A DNA stretch of 20,944 nt from an uncultured Anaerotignum sp. GTDB taxonomy: Bacteria; Bacillota; Clostridia; Lachnospirales; Anaerotignaceae. The stretch covers positions 1 through 20,944 of the forward strand of contig CAJTQX010000043.1 in assembly GCA_910578425.1 (NCBI GenBank). The letters are read 5' to 3'. A program made the position numbers and the translations under genes. The notes below the pieces were generated by a model. That model saw only the letters and a list, made by a program, of their open reading frames with translations, was not told the DNA's origin and ran no database searches. Positions 6,552 through 14,292 of this stretch are shown in pieces (positions within the stretch are counted from its first letter, which is position 1; every line of letters begins with the position of its first letter).

Positions 6552-7841
6552 TTATGCCTCTTTCGGAACATTCCTCTTGATAAAGAAGCCTATGATTGCA
6601 CCGATAATTGCGGGAATCAGCCATGCAAGGCCAAACTGTGCCAGAGGGATAGAGCCTACAAAGCCCAGAGGCATACCAAAGCCTGTCAGAACTTCACACG
6701 CGCTTACAACAAAAGCAAATACTGTACCAACAGCAGCTGCATATGTGTCTTTTTTCAGCGCGTTGTCCACGAATGTCATGATAACCAGAACCATCAGAGG
6801 AGGGAACAGCACCGTAAGGATAGGTGCGGAAATGCTGATGATGTTGGACAGACCAATGTTGGATACAACAAAGCTGAACGCATGGATTGCGATAACCAGG
6901 TATTTGTAAGGCAGTTTTCCGCCGGAAAGGTCTGCGAAGTAATGGCCTGCAACAGATGTCAGACCGATTGCTGTCGTCATACAAGCCAGCAGAACAACAA
7001 CTGCAAGCAGGATAACGCCCGTCTTGCCCATCAGGCCGTTCACGATTGCCAGAAGCAGCTGCGCCTGGCCCATGCCAGCATAGTCGCCCAGTGTGGAAGT
7101 TGTCGCGCCAAGGTATGTCAGACCGCCGTAAACCAGACCAAGCAGGATACCAGCGATTGCGCCGGCTTTTACGATCATGCCGGAAACTTCAGCCTTTTCC
7201 GTGTAGCCTTTGCTGTGCGCCGCGGAAATAACGATACCAGCCATCAGCAGCGCGCCCAGAGCGTCCATCGTCTGGTAGCCCTGCATAAGGCCTTCCTTCA
7301 GGGGAACAACGTCCGGTGTAGCGGTTGCGGGTCCCAACGGGGAAACAATACCCATAACAATCAGGATTGCCATTGTTGCTACAAGGATAGGTGTCAGGTA
7401 GTTGCCTACGATGTCAACAACCTTTGTAGGGCGGATGGTCAGTGCCAGAGCCACACCGAAGAAAATCGCACTGAATATCCAGGAATTCATGCTGGGCATC
7501 AGTGTCTGTACACTCATTTCAAATGTAACCGCGCCTGTTCTGGGGATAGCCAGGCCAGGTCCGATACAAAGGATACATATGGACAGGAATACTTTACCGG
7601 GCGTTTCGCCAATCTTCGATACAACGCCCTGTGGTTCGCCCCTCTTATTCAGAACGGACGCCCAGATTGCCAGTACGCTAAGACCTACGTCTACTATGAA
7701 GAATCCGATAAATCCGACAAACCACGCACCGCCTACCTCATTTCCCAAAAACGGCGGGAAAATCAGGTTGCCTGCGCCAAAGAATGTGGCAAATAAAGCA
7801 AGGCCCATAATCAATATCGTCTTGTTTTTGCTTTCTTTCAT
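6552..7841 (-). CDS. brnQ: Branched-chain amino acid:cation symporter BrnQ
   Basis: The protein has 429 residues, with about 12 membrane helices over its whole length. The family signature F-F-G-A-G-N-L-I-F-P-P is at residues 20-30, and a second conserved P-R-T-G-A-V-T-F-E stretch lies near 100. BrnQ proteins import leucine, isoleucine and valine with Na+ or H+. I start at the ATG at 7841 because AGGGGG lies 7 nt upstream. An in-frame ATG 12 codons earlier would put that site inside the gene and add residues before the normal family start. It is the last gene of the leftward ior operon, after the aminotransferase and a strong hairpin. This placement makes branched-chain amino acids the likeliest substrates of the whole pathway. 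Confidence 0.93.
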   Translation of the reverse strand: MKESKNKTILIMGLALFATFFGAGNLIFPPFLGNEVGGAWFVGFIGFFIVDVGLSVLAIWASVLNKRGEPQGVVSKIGETPGKVFLSICILCIGPGLAIPRTGAVTFEMSVQTLMPSMNSWIFSAIFFGVALALTIRPTKVVDIVGNYLTPILVATMAILIVMGIVSPLGPATATPDVVPLKEGLMQGYQTMDALGALLMAGIVISAAHSKGYTEKAEVSGMIVKAGAIAGILLGLVYGGLTYLGATTSTLGDYAGMGQAQLLLAIVNGLMGKTGVILLAVVVLLACMTTAIGLTSVAGHYFADLSGGKLPYKYLVIAIHAFSFVVSNIGLSNIISISAPILTVLFPPLMVLVIMTFVDNALKKDTYAAAVGTVFAFVVSACEVLTGFGMPLGFVGSIPLAQFGLAWLIPAIIGAIIGFFIKRNVPKEA

Positions 7842-7867
7842 ATAATTTCCCCCTGCCTTGTTGATAG

Positions 7868-7913
7868 CCGCCGGCATTCAAACGGCTTTGCAAAGCGTCA
7901 ATTATGCCGGCGG
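7868..7913 (-). other. Intercistronic hairpin between aminotransferase and brnQ
   Basis: CCGCCGGCAT pairs perfectly with ATGCCGGCGG (10 bp). A nested CTTTG/CAAAG stem sits in the loop. No T run follows on either strand, so it does not look like a terminator. Such stems can protect or define mRNA ends in an operon (inference). Confidence 0.7.
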
Positions 7914-7932
7914 TAAGTACAGTGTCTAATAC

Positions 7933-9129
7933 TTATTTGTTTTTGCTCTTATCCATCATCGCCTGGAATGCGGGAAGTGAACGTTTGATCATGTCGTTGG
8001 AAACGCAATAGGACAGGCGCATGTAGCCAGGACATGCGAATACGCTGCCCGGCACCACCAGCAGGTTATGCTCCAGCTTTGCCTTTTCCGAATATTCCCA
8101 ATCATTGCCGTTCGGTGCCTTTACGAACAGGTAGAACGCCCCGTCCGGTTTCGCGCATTCATAGCCCATTTCCGTCAGGGAATTATAGAGCAGGTCGCGG
8201 TTTTCCTCATATGCCTTCAGATCCGGCATTTCATCTACACATTTTTCAATGACACGCTGAATCAACGTTGGCGGGCAGACATGCCCGATAACTCTTGCCG
8301 CCGCGCTGACCGCACTCATCACCTTATCCGCGTCCGTACATTTCTTCGGAACGTAGACATAGCCGATACGTTCCCCTGGAAGGGAGAGCGATTTTGACCA
8401 TGAATAGCAGACGATGGTATTGTCATAAATGTTCGGAATAAACGGTACCTTGACGTTCCCGTAAACCAGTTCGCGGTACGGCTCATCGGCAATGATGCAG
8501 ATGGTATGGCCGTATTCCTTTCCCTTGCGCGCCAGTATATCCGCGATACCCTTCAGCGTTTCTTCTGTATAGACTACACCGGAGGGGTTATTCGGCGAAT
8601 TGACAATGACAGCGCACGTTTCCGGCGTAATGATGCCTTCCAGCGCGGCAAGGTCTACCTGGAAATGTTCCGTATCCGCCGGAAGCACCTGCAGCTTCAC
8701 CCCACAGTTTTCCACAAAGCACTTATATTCCGCGAAATAAGGCGCGATTGCGATGATTTCGCTGTCAGCCGACGTTGTCAGGGCTTTGATCGCCATGATG
8801 AGCGCAGGTGCCGCGCCGCACGTCATAAAGATATCATTTCCTGTGATATCGCCGCCGAAACGTTTTTTCAGGTTTGCAGCGATTGCGTCCCTTGTGCTTG
8901 CCAGACCGGGTGCCATGGAATAGCCATGCAGCTCAGTCGATTCAATCTCGTCCACAGCGTTTTTGATTGCCGCGTTTACAGGCGGGGGCGCAGGAATGCT
9001 CGGGTTGCCGATGGAATAGTCATATACGTTTTCCGCACCGATTTCCGCCGCTTTCTGTATCCCGTAACTGAAAAGTTCCCTGATTACGGAAGGGGCAAGC
9101 CCCAACTCATAAAGATGCTGGTTATACAT
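7933..9129 (-). CDS. PLP-dependent aminotransferase, class I/II
   Basis: The protein has 398 residues, the usual fold-type I aminotransferase length. The PLP lysine is K246 in Y-S-W-S-K-S-L-S-L-P-G-E-R-I-G-Y, with R254 as a phosphate-binding residue. N-S-P-N-N-P-S-G (177-184) and A-D-E-P-Y (214-218) supply the conserved Asn, Asp and Tyr. The substrate carboxylate Arg is probably that in P-G-Y-M-R-L-S-Y-C near residue 376. It should convert an amino acid to its 2-oxoacid in the cytoplasm, usually with 2-oxoglutarate as acceptor. Substrate cannot be read from motifs. Its place between a CoA-transferase and BrnQ, in an operon with IorAB, suggests branched-chain or aromatic amino acids. GGGAGG stands 7 nt before the ATG. 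Confidence 0.92.
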   Translation of the reverse strand: MYNQHLYELGLAPSVIRELFSYGIQKAAEIGAENVYDYSIGNPSIPAPPPVNAAIKNAVDEIESTELHGYSMAPGLASTRDAIAANLKKRFGGDITGNDIFMTCGAAPALIMAIKALTTSADSEIIAIAPYFAEYKCFVENCGVKLQVLPADTEHFQVDLAALEGIITPETCAVIVNSPNNPSGVVYTEETLKGIADILARKGKEYGHTICIIADEPYRELVYGNVKVPFIPNIYDNTIVCYSWSKSLSLPGERIGYVYVPKKCTDADKVMSAVSAAARVIGHVCPPTLIQRVIEKCVDEMPDLKAYEENRDLLYNSLTEMGYECAKPDGAFYLFVKAPNGNDWEYSEKAKLEHNLLVVPGSVFACPGYMRLSYCVSNDMIKRSLPAFQAMMDKSKNK

Positions 9130-9199
9130 ATCATTTCCTCCCTTACTTGTATCCCTTTGTTTCTGTTTGCTCCGCCCTGCCTCAGCAAAACGGCATTAT

Positions 9200-9268
9200 G
9201 CAAGGCATACCGGCCGGAACAGCCTTCCGCTTTCCAGCCGGAGCCTTGCCAGAGGCAGGCATGCCTCT
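9200..9268 (-). other. Two intercistronic hairpins between CoA-transferase and aminotransferase
   Basis: The first (9200-9249) pairs GCAAGGC with GCCTTGC and, inside it, CCGGCTGGAA with TTCCGGCCGG (one G-U pair), for about 17 bp. The second (9251-9268) pairs AGAGGCA with TGCCTCT around GGCA. Neither has a T tract. They fill half of the 151-nt gap. Confidence 0.7.
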
Positions 9269-9280
9269 TATCTGTATTTT

Positions 9281-10627
9281 TTAGATACGGTTGCTTCTGC
9301 GCCAGATCTTCTGTTCCTCTGCCGCTTTGATCAGTTCATCTCTGAAATCCGGATGTGCCAGGGAAATCATGTTTTCCGCGCGTTCCCATGTGGAGCGTCC
9401 GGCCATGTTCACGCAGCCGTATTCCGTTACAAGGTAGAACGCCTGTGTACGGGGCGTTGTGATAATATCGCCTTCCGTAAATTTCGGTTTGATACGGGAC
9501 TGAAGATTACCCTGTTTATCCTTGAAGGAAGAGCTCATACAGATGAAGCCCTTGCCCCCACGGGACATAAATGCACCCGTTGCGAAGTCCACCTGTCCGC
9601 CTGTACCGGAAATGTGGCGCGTACCAGAGCTTTCGGAAGATATCTGTCCATACAGATCCATTCCAATGCAGCTGTTGATGGAAATCATGTTTTCCATTTT
9701 GGACATAACTTCCGGGCTGTTGACGTAATCCATCGGGAAGGACAGCAGACCTCTGTTCTCCGCTACCCAGTCGTACATGCGCTGTGTCCCCAGTGCGATG
9801 CCGAATACACCTTTGTCCCTGTGGATAGTTTTGCGTGAGTTGTCCAGCTTGCCGGATTCATATAAATCCACATAGCCGTCCGAAAGCAGTTCCGTATGCA
9901 TCCCCAAATGCTTCAGGTCGGATTCTGCAATCAGCTTGCCAACCGAGTTGGGCATACCCCCAATGCCCAACTGTATTGTCGCACCGTCCGTCAGATACGG
10001 CACAATCTGTTTTGCAATCATCTCGTCGATCTCCGTAGCCTTTGCCACAGGAAGCTGTGCCAGAGGGGCGTGCTTGCCCTCTACCACCGCGTCAACCTCA
10101 GAGATATGCACACAGTCCTCCATGCCGCCGTATACATTCGGAAGGTTCTCGTCAACTTCCAGAATAATGGTTTTTGCCGTATCAAGGATCGCCCTTGTCG
10201 AGCAGTTTACCATCGAAAAGCTGAAATAGCCTCTGTCGTCCATCGGCGCAACAGAAATCATCGCAACGTCAACCGTCAGATGCCTTCTGTAATATGCCGC
10301 CAGATTGCGGAACAGCATCGGGATATAGAAACAGAGCCCTTCATCGCAGAGTTTTCTCTCATATCCGGAGCAATGCCATGTCTGGTAAGTGAAACTCTCC
10401 TGCCCTCTGTCCTGTTCCACAATCTGAACAGGACGCACCGCAAGATTTCCTCTTACTTTAACGTCTTTGACTTCGCCCTTCCGCTTTGCCAGCGCGTCAT
10501 CCAGCAGCGTAGGCGCGCCAACGCCGCAGCTGTAATCCACCCAGTCGCCGTCCTTGACCAGCTTTACAGCCTCCTCCGGCGTTTTCAGTTTTGACTGATA
10601 TTCCTGATAAAATCGATTCAAAGCCAT
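9281..10627 (-). CDS. Acyl-CoA:acetate CoA-transferase (4-hydroxybutyrate/butyryl-CoA transferase type)
   Basis: The protein has 448 residues, the normal length for the acetyl-CoA hydrolase/transferase family. The catalytic glutamate is most likely E246 in H-T-E-L-L-S-D-G. Glycine loops G-I-G-G-M-P-N-S-V (221-229) and S-G-T-G-G-Q-V-D-F (in the C-terminal half) bind CoA. The family moves CoA from a short-chain acyl-CoA to acetate, so that acetyl-CoA can yield ATP through acetate kinase elsewhere. In this operon the donor is probably the acyl-CoA made by IorAB, for example isovaleryl-, isobutyryl- or 2-methylbutyryl-CoA (inference). GGAGGG lies 6 nt before the ATG, and the gene starts 16 nt after iorB. 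Butyryl-CoA or 4-hydroxybutyrate specificity remains possible. Confidence 0.9.
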   Translation of the reverse strand: MALNRFYQEYQSKLKTPEEAVKLVKDGDWVDYSCGVGAPTLLDDALAKRKGEVKDVKVRGNLAVRPVQIVEQDRGQESFTYQTWHCSGYERKLCDEGLCFYIPMLFRNLAAYYRRHLTVDVAMISVAPMDDRGYFSFSMVNCSTRAILDTAKTIILEVDENLPNVYGGMEDCVHISEVDAVVEGKHAPLAQLPVAKATEIDEMIAKQIVPYLTDGATIQLGIGGMPNSVGKLIAESDLKHLGMHTELLSDGYVDLYESGKLDNSRKTIHRDKGVFGIALGTQRMYDWVAENRGLLSFPMDYVNSPEVMSKMENMISINSCIGMDLYGQISSESSGTRHISGTGGQVDFATGAFMSRGGKGFICMSSSFKDKQGNLQSRIKPKFTEGDIITTPRTQAFYLVTEYGCVNMAGRSTWERAENMISLAHPDFRDELIKAAEEQKIWRRSNRI

Positions 10628-10643
10628 CGGCTTCCCTCCGTTA

Positions 10644-11219
10644 TTATAAGTTTACCGCATCCATACCACAGCGCAGTGCTTTCAGGTTCAGATCCACAAA
10701 AGCGGGTTTTACCTGTTTCTTTACAATGCTTTCCCAGTCAATGCTTTCCAGCTTCATCGCCTTGATGATTGTACCCAGCAGAACAATGTTTGCAACTTTG
10801 CCATTGCCCAGATCCAGAGCCATCTGCGTAGCGTTCAGCACGATTGTTTTTACATGCTTTTTGATTTCTTCTACTGCATCCTTCGGGTAAACAGCATCCC
10901 CTGTCAGAATAGGCATAGAGGGCATTTCATGCTCGTTTACAACAGCGATACCGTCGGGTTTGAGGAATTTCAGCTCGCGCAGAGCTTCCATTTTCTCAAA
11001 GGATACCAGAATATCCGCTGCACCCGGCTCAATTGTGGAGGACTCCACTCTTTCGCCGTAGCGTACATGGGAAGAAACGCTGCCGCCGCGCTGGCTCATC
11101 CCGTGAATCTCGCTCATTTTTACGTCATAGCCCGCTTCCAGAAGACCCTGTGTCAGGATCTTCGCAGCCAAAATCGTTCCCTGGCCGCCTACGCCGACCA
11201 ATAAAACATTCTTCGTCAT
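10644..11219 (-). CDS. iorB: 2-Oxoacid (indolepyruvate-type) ferredoxin oxidoreductase, beta subunit
   Basis: The protein has 191 residues and is the gamma-domain subunit that pairs with IorA. The N-terminus has the family motif V-G-G-Q-G-T-I-L-A-A-K-I-L. It is followed by the conserved E-I-H-G-M-S-Q-R-G-G-S-V-x-S-H-V-R block that contacts the thiamine-bearing subunit. I start at the ATG at 11219. AAGGAGG stands 10 nt upstream, inside the last codons of iorA, and the stop of iorA is 5 nt away, so translation is probably coupled. An upstream in-frame GTG (11240) would overlap that ribosome site. It forms with IorA a complex that oxidises aryl- or branched-chain 2-oxoacids to acyl-CoA and CO2 while reducing ferredoxin. 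Confidence 0.93.
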   Translation of the reverse strand: MTKNVLLVGVGGQGTILAAKILTQGLLEAGYDVKMSEIHGMSQRGGSVSSHVRYGERVESSTIEPGAADILVSFEKMEALRELKFLKPDGIAVVNEHEMPSMPILTGDAVYPKDAVEEIKKHVKTIVLNATQMALDLGNGKVANIVLLGTIIKAMKLESIDWESIVKKQVKPAFVDLNLKALRCGMDAVNL

Positions 11220-11224
11220 GATGA

Positions 11225-13006
11225 TTAGTCCTCCTTCCACTCAATCGCGTCTTTCGGGCAAAGCTGGCTGCAAACGCCACAGCCTACGCACTGAATGCCG
11301 TCGATAACCGCTTTCTTGTTTTCCGCGTCAAAGCTGATTGCAGGACAGCCGCACTTCATGCACATCTTGCAGCCGATACATTTATCCCTGTTTACAACCA
11401 TCTTCTTTGTGAATGCGCCGGGGAATGCCTCTTTGTCTTCTTTAGAGAACTTCTTCAGAGCGCAGGGCCACTTTGTGATGATTACGGAAGGCTCGTCAAG
11501 CGCGAGGAACTCGTCAAGCGTATCGCTGACTTCCTTCAGGTTGTTCGGGTTGATGGTGCGGATATGCTTGATGCCGATTGCTTTTACAAGAGCCTCAATG
11601 TCGATCATGTTGGCTTCATTGCCTTTTGCGTTGTAGCCTGTGCCGGGGTTTTCCTGATGGCCTGTCATGCCTGTGATGCGGTTGTCCAGAATGACGCTGA
11701 CTGTGTTGCTGTTGTTGTAGATAACGTCAATCAGGGAGTTCACGCCTGTATGCAGGAATGTAGAGTCGCCCAGTACGGATACTACGCGCATCTTCTTGTC
11801 ATCCGTCATATTGAATACCTGCTGCGCGCCATGACCGATGCTGAAGCTTGCGCCCATACAGATACAGGAATCCAATGCGTTGTAAGGTTTTGCAAAGCCC
11901 AGTGTATAGCAGCCGATATCGCCGGAGATCATAACGTTTTTGCGTTTGCCCAGTTCATAGAAGAAACCTCTGTGAGGGCAGCCTGCGCAAAGTGTAGGCG
12001 GTCTGCCGACTACTGCGGATTCATCGTAAGCGATAACAGCGGGTTCTTCGCCGAAGAAGCCCTTCTTAATCACATCGGGTGTCATTTCGCCGTATTTCGG
12101 CAGAAGGTCTTTGCCGTAGCAGTTGAAGCCCAGATATCTTACGCGTTCTTCTATGTAAGGGTCATTCTCCTCAACGATGTAAACCTTTTCTACCTTCTGG
12201 CAGAATGCGCGGATCTTGTCATCCGGCATAGGGAATGTGAAGCCCAGCTTCAGATAAGAAGCATCCTCGCCGAATACTTCCTTCGCATAGTGGTAGCAGG
12301 GGCCGGAAGCGATAACGCCAACTTTATCGGATTTGATTTCCTCAAAGTTGAACGGCGTCGTTTCGGAATACTTTTTCAGCTTTGCCAGCTTCAGTTCCAG
12401 ATTTCTGCGCAGCACCTTCGCGTTTGCGGGTACGCAGACATATTTCTTTGCGTCTTTTACATATTCGCGGATTGCAACTTCTTTTCTTTCGCCGCATTCT
12501 ACGATGGATTTCCCATGACAAACGCGTGTTGTCATACGGATCATAACGGGTGTGTCATATTCCTCGCTGATCTTGTAGCTTTCCAGCACCATGTCATGGC
12601 ATTCCTGGCTGTTTGCAGGCTCAAACATGGGGATTTTTGCGGATTTCGCATAGTTGCGGTTATCCTGTTCATTCTGCGCGGAATGCTGGCCCGGCTCGTC
12701 TGCGGAAATAATAACCGCACCGCCGTTAACACCAGTATAGGCAAACGTGAAGAAAGGGTCTGCCGCCACATTCAGTCCCACATGCTTCATAGATGCCATA
12801 GCCCGGCCGCCTGCGATAGACGCGCCAATCGCAGATTCCAAAGCCACCTTTTCATTGGGTGCCCATTCGGCACAGATCTCCTCGTACTTGGCAAGGTTCT
12901 CCAAGATTTCCGTTGAAGGTGTTCCGGGATAAGCGGAAGCAAAGTGGACGCCGGCTTCATACGCACCGCGAGCAATCGCTTCGTCGCCTGTTAATAAATA
13001 CTTCAT
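11225..13006 (-). CDS. iorA: 2-Oxoacid (indolepyruvate-type) ferredoxin oxidoreductase, alpha subunit
   Basis: The protein has 593 residues, typical of IorA. The N-terminal pyrimidine-binding half opens L-T-G-D-E-A-I-A-R-G-A-Y-E-A-G with A-Y-P-G-T-P-S-T-E-I-L (25-35). The TPP half has R-P-P-T-L-C-A-G-C-P-H-R-G (335-347) and the thiamine motif G-D-S (413-415) to D-N (441-442). The C-terminal ferredoxin-like domain binds two 4Fe-4S clusters: C543, C546, C549, C554, and C573, C576, C579, C583. C552 is an extra Cys in the first motif. It oxidises 2-oxoacids from transaminated amino acids to acyl-CoA, CO2 and reduced ferredoxin, and is oxygen-sensitive. It is the first gene of the operon. AGGAG lies 8 nt before the ATG, with a strong promoter at 13096-13124. 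Arylpyruvate and branched-chain 2-oxoacid specificities cannot be separated by motif. Confidence 0.95.
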   Translation of the reverse strand: MKYLLTGDEAIARGAYEAGVHFASAYPGTPSTEILENLAKYEEICAEWAPNEKVALESAIGASIAGGRAMASMKHVGLNVAADPFFTFAYTGVNGGAVIISADEPGQHSAQNEQDNRNYAKSAKIPMFEPANSQECHDMVLESYKISEEYDTPVMIRMTTRVCHGKSIVECGERKEVAIREYVKDAKKYVCVPANAKVLRRNLELKLAKLKKYSETTPFNFEEIKSDKVGVIASGPCYHYAKEVFGEDASYLKLGFTFPMPDDKIRAFCQKVEKVYIVEENDPYIEERVRYLGFNCYGKDLLPKYGEMTPDVIKKGFFGEEPAVIAYDESAVVGRPPTLCAGCPHRGFFYELGKRKNVMISGDIGCYTLGFAKPYNALDSCICMGASFSIGHGAQQVFNMTDDKKMRVVSVLGDSTFLHTGVNSLIDVIYNNSNTVSVILDNRITGMTGHQENPGTGYNAKGNEANMIDIEALVKAIGIKHIRTINPNNLKEVSDTLDEFLALDEPSVIITKWPCALKKFSKEDKEAFPGAFTKKMVVNRDKCIGCKMCMKCGCPAISFDAENKKAVIDGIQCVGCGVCSQLCPKDAIEWKED

Positions 13007-13071
13007 TGTTCATTCTCCTTTCCTGCAGCGTACTGCCTGATACTTTTTGACAATGCTTCGCACACCAAAAT

Positions 13072-13086
13072 AATGCACGATGCATT
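13072..13086. promoter_or_regulatory. Palindromic operator candidate at the ior transcription start
   Basis: AATGCA-CGA-TGCATT is a perfect 6+6 inverted repeat with a 3-nt centre. It sits about 10 nt downstream of the ior -10 box, over the expected start of transcription. A repressor bound here would block the operon. The divergent GntR-family protein is the natural candidate. Confidence 0.5.
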
Positions 13087-13095
13087 TCTACTTTT

Positions 13096-13124
13096 ATATA
13101 ACCACATTTTTTTGTATTTGTCAA
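13096..13124 (-). promoter_or_regulatory. Promoter of the iorAB-CoAT-aminotransferase-brnQ operon
   Basis: On the - strand TTGACA (13124-13119) and TTATAT (13101-13096) are 17 nt apart. The leader to iorA is about 80 nt. Confidence 0.75.
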
Positions 13125-13195
13125 CAGTTTTTATTCAGTTTTTCCACTTTTTTTGTGGAAAATAGTAAAGTCTTGTCCGTATTGCTATAAAAACA

Positions 13196-13224
13196 TTGGT
13201 TTCCCAGCTTTTTTATGTTATACT
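13196..13224 (+). promoter_or_regulatory. Promoter of the GntR-family regulator
   Basis: TTGGTT (13196-13201) and TATACT (13219-13224) are 17 nt apart on the + strand, about 45 nt before the regulator start codon. Confidence 0.6.
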
Positions 13225-13268
13225 TGTGCAAATGAGATAAAATACAAAAGAAAGGACGCTTTGAAAAA

Positions 13269-13910
13269 ATGCCGATAAAAAAGCCGAACAAAGCTACCAT
13301 CAAAGATCAGGTATATGAAATTATTCGGGAAATGATCCTCAGGCAGGAATACCGTCTGGGAGAAAAGATCAATATTGATACACTTGCTGCAACGCTGAAT
13401 GTCAGCAATTCCCCTATCCGCGAAGCATTGAATATGCTGGAAAAGCAGGGAATTGTGGAAAACATTCCCAATATAGGCAGCCATGTTGTTACATTTTCTA
13501 CCACAGCTTATCGGGAAATCAGCGATTCCATGCATCTTGTCGTTGCCGGCTCCTATGACATCTGTCTCCGCCAGAACACCATAGACGATGCTATCCGTAA
13601 TATGCGCGATGCGCTCCGTCTGCAAAAAAGCACTGTTGACAGCAAAGATCTTTACGCTTTTATGAAACATACCCTTGCATTTGACAAAAGCATCGTCTGC
13701 GCCACGCAGAACAGCTACCTGCTCTCTATATATGAACGTATGGAGGACATTTATTTTCTGATCGTTCTGTACAGCCACCAGCGCAGCGATGATGAGCATC
13801 GCGAAAATCTCTTTGAACATTCCATGATACTGGAAAATATAGAAAAAGGCGATGTTGCAGCGGTTAAAGCATGGCTCCAGGTGCATTATGACAAACGGTA
13901 TGACAGTTGA
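13269..13910 (+). CDS. GntR-family (FadR/FCD) transcriptional regulator
   Basis: The protein has 213 residues. Residues 10-75 are a winged helix-turn-helix with the GntR pattern (D-Q-V-Y-E-I-I-R-E-M-I, then L-G-E-K-I, S-N-S-P-I-R-E-A-L-N-M-L-E-K-Q-G-I-V). Residues 80-210 are the helical FCD ligand-binding domain. FCD domains usually bind a metal through Asp and three His. Here H184 and H206 are kept, but the usual F-H is F138-D139 and the preceding Asp is Thr, so metal binding may be lost or altered. Ligands of this group are often organic acids. It diverges from the ior operon and most likely controls it through the palindrome at 13072-13086 (inference). The ribosome site GAAAGGA is about 12 nt from the ATG, rather far; no nearer in-frame start exists. 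Confidence 0.9.
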   Translation: MPIKKPNKATIKDQVYEIIREMILRQEYRLGEKINIDTLAATLNVSNSPIREALNMLEKQGIVENIPNIGSHVVTFSTTAYREISDSMHLVVAGSYDICLRQNTIDDAIRNMRDALRLQKSTVDSKDLYAFMKHTLAFDKSIVCATQNSYLLSIYERMEDIYFLIVLYSHQRSDDEHRENLFEHSMILENIEKGDVAAVKAWLQVHYDKRYDS

Positions 13911-14062
13911 TGTATTTTTGCTCATTCTATAAAGTTACATAACAATCTTTCAGGAACCAGATAAATATTACATAAAAACGATATGACACAGAAATCACCC
14001 CTGCTATTAGGAGCAACAGCCTTATCAGAGATAAACTCAATAAGATGTGAATACAGACTGTC

Positions 14063-14097
14063 AAAAAACCCGCTTTCGTGTCGCGGAAAGATTCGGG
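14063..14097 (-). terminator. Terminator of the thiW transcript
   Basis: On the - strand CCCG and CTTTC pair with CGGG and GAAAG (a 3-nt bulge between), and TTTTTT follows at once. It lies about 85 nt past the stop of the small ORF. The stretch 13911-14062 shows no gene. Confidence 0.65.
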
Positions 14098-14127
14098 AAG
14101 ATTATTTTATGGTATTCTTTACACAAC

Positions 14128-14162
14128 AAAGTGGAGCTGGGATTTTTCCCTGACTCCACTTT
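14128..14162. terminator. Hairpin between convergent gntR and thiW units
   Basis: AAAGTGGAG pairs with CTCCACTTT (9 bp), with an inner GGGA/TCCC stem. Both flanks are T-rich only in part (TTTATTTGTTAT rightward). It is the only candidate terminator for the regulator gene, and may help end the leftward transcript. Confidence 0.55.
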
Positions 14163-14181
14163 ATTTGTTATGATAAAACAA

Positions 14182-14262
14182 TCAGAAACAAAACATCTCA
14201 GCAGGTAATCCGAATACGCCAGTATAGCTGGACTTGACATATAGCAGTTCAAGAATCGTCAT
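14182..14262 (-). CDS. Small ORF (26 codons) downstream of thiW
   Basis: ATG at 14262 is preceded by GGAGGAG at 8-nt spacing, one of the best ribosome sites in the window. It opens a 26-codon frame ending in TGA at 14182. The peptide is mildly hydrophobic (M-T-I-L-E-L-L-Y-V-K-S-S-Y-T-G-V-F-G-L-P-A-E-M-F-C-F). It does not match any family I know. It follows thiW and one 85-bp repeat on the same strand, before two terminator hairpins, so it would be translated from the thiW transcript. It may be a small protein, a leader peptide, or the preserved start of a lost gene; the frame does not continue in another phase after the stop. Confidence 0.45.
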   Translation of the reverse strand: MTILELLYVKSSYTGVFGLPAEMFCF

Positions 14263-14292
14263 ATCTTCATCTCCTCCGTGTGGTAAGCCCCG

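Noticed and set aside
6694..6984. 96-codon frame on the - strand inside brnQ
   Set aside because: It is a shifted frame within brnQ, without its own start signal.
6882..7796. 304-codon open frame on the + strand
   Set aside because: It is antisense to brnQ; rich in Cys, His, Gln and Arg, a mirror of hydrophobic codons.
11564..12916. 450-codon open frame on the + strand
   Set aside because: It is antisense to iorA, with composition unlike a real protein and no family motif.
13140..13162. TTTTCCAC/GTGGAAAA hairpin between the ior and gntR promoters
   Set aside because: It lies upstream of both expected transcription starts, is A+T-rich, and has no match to a known operator, so I do not assign a role.
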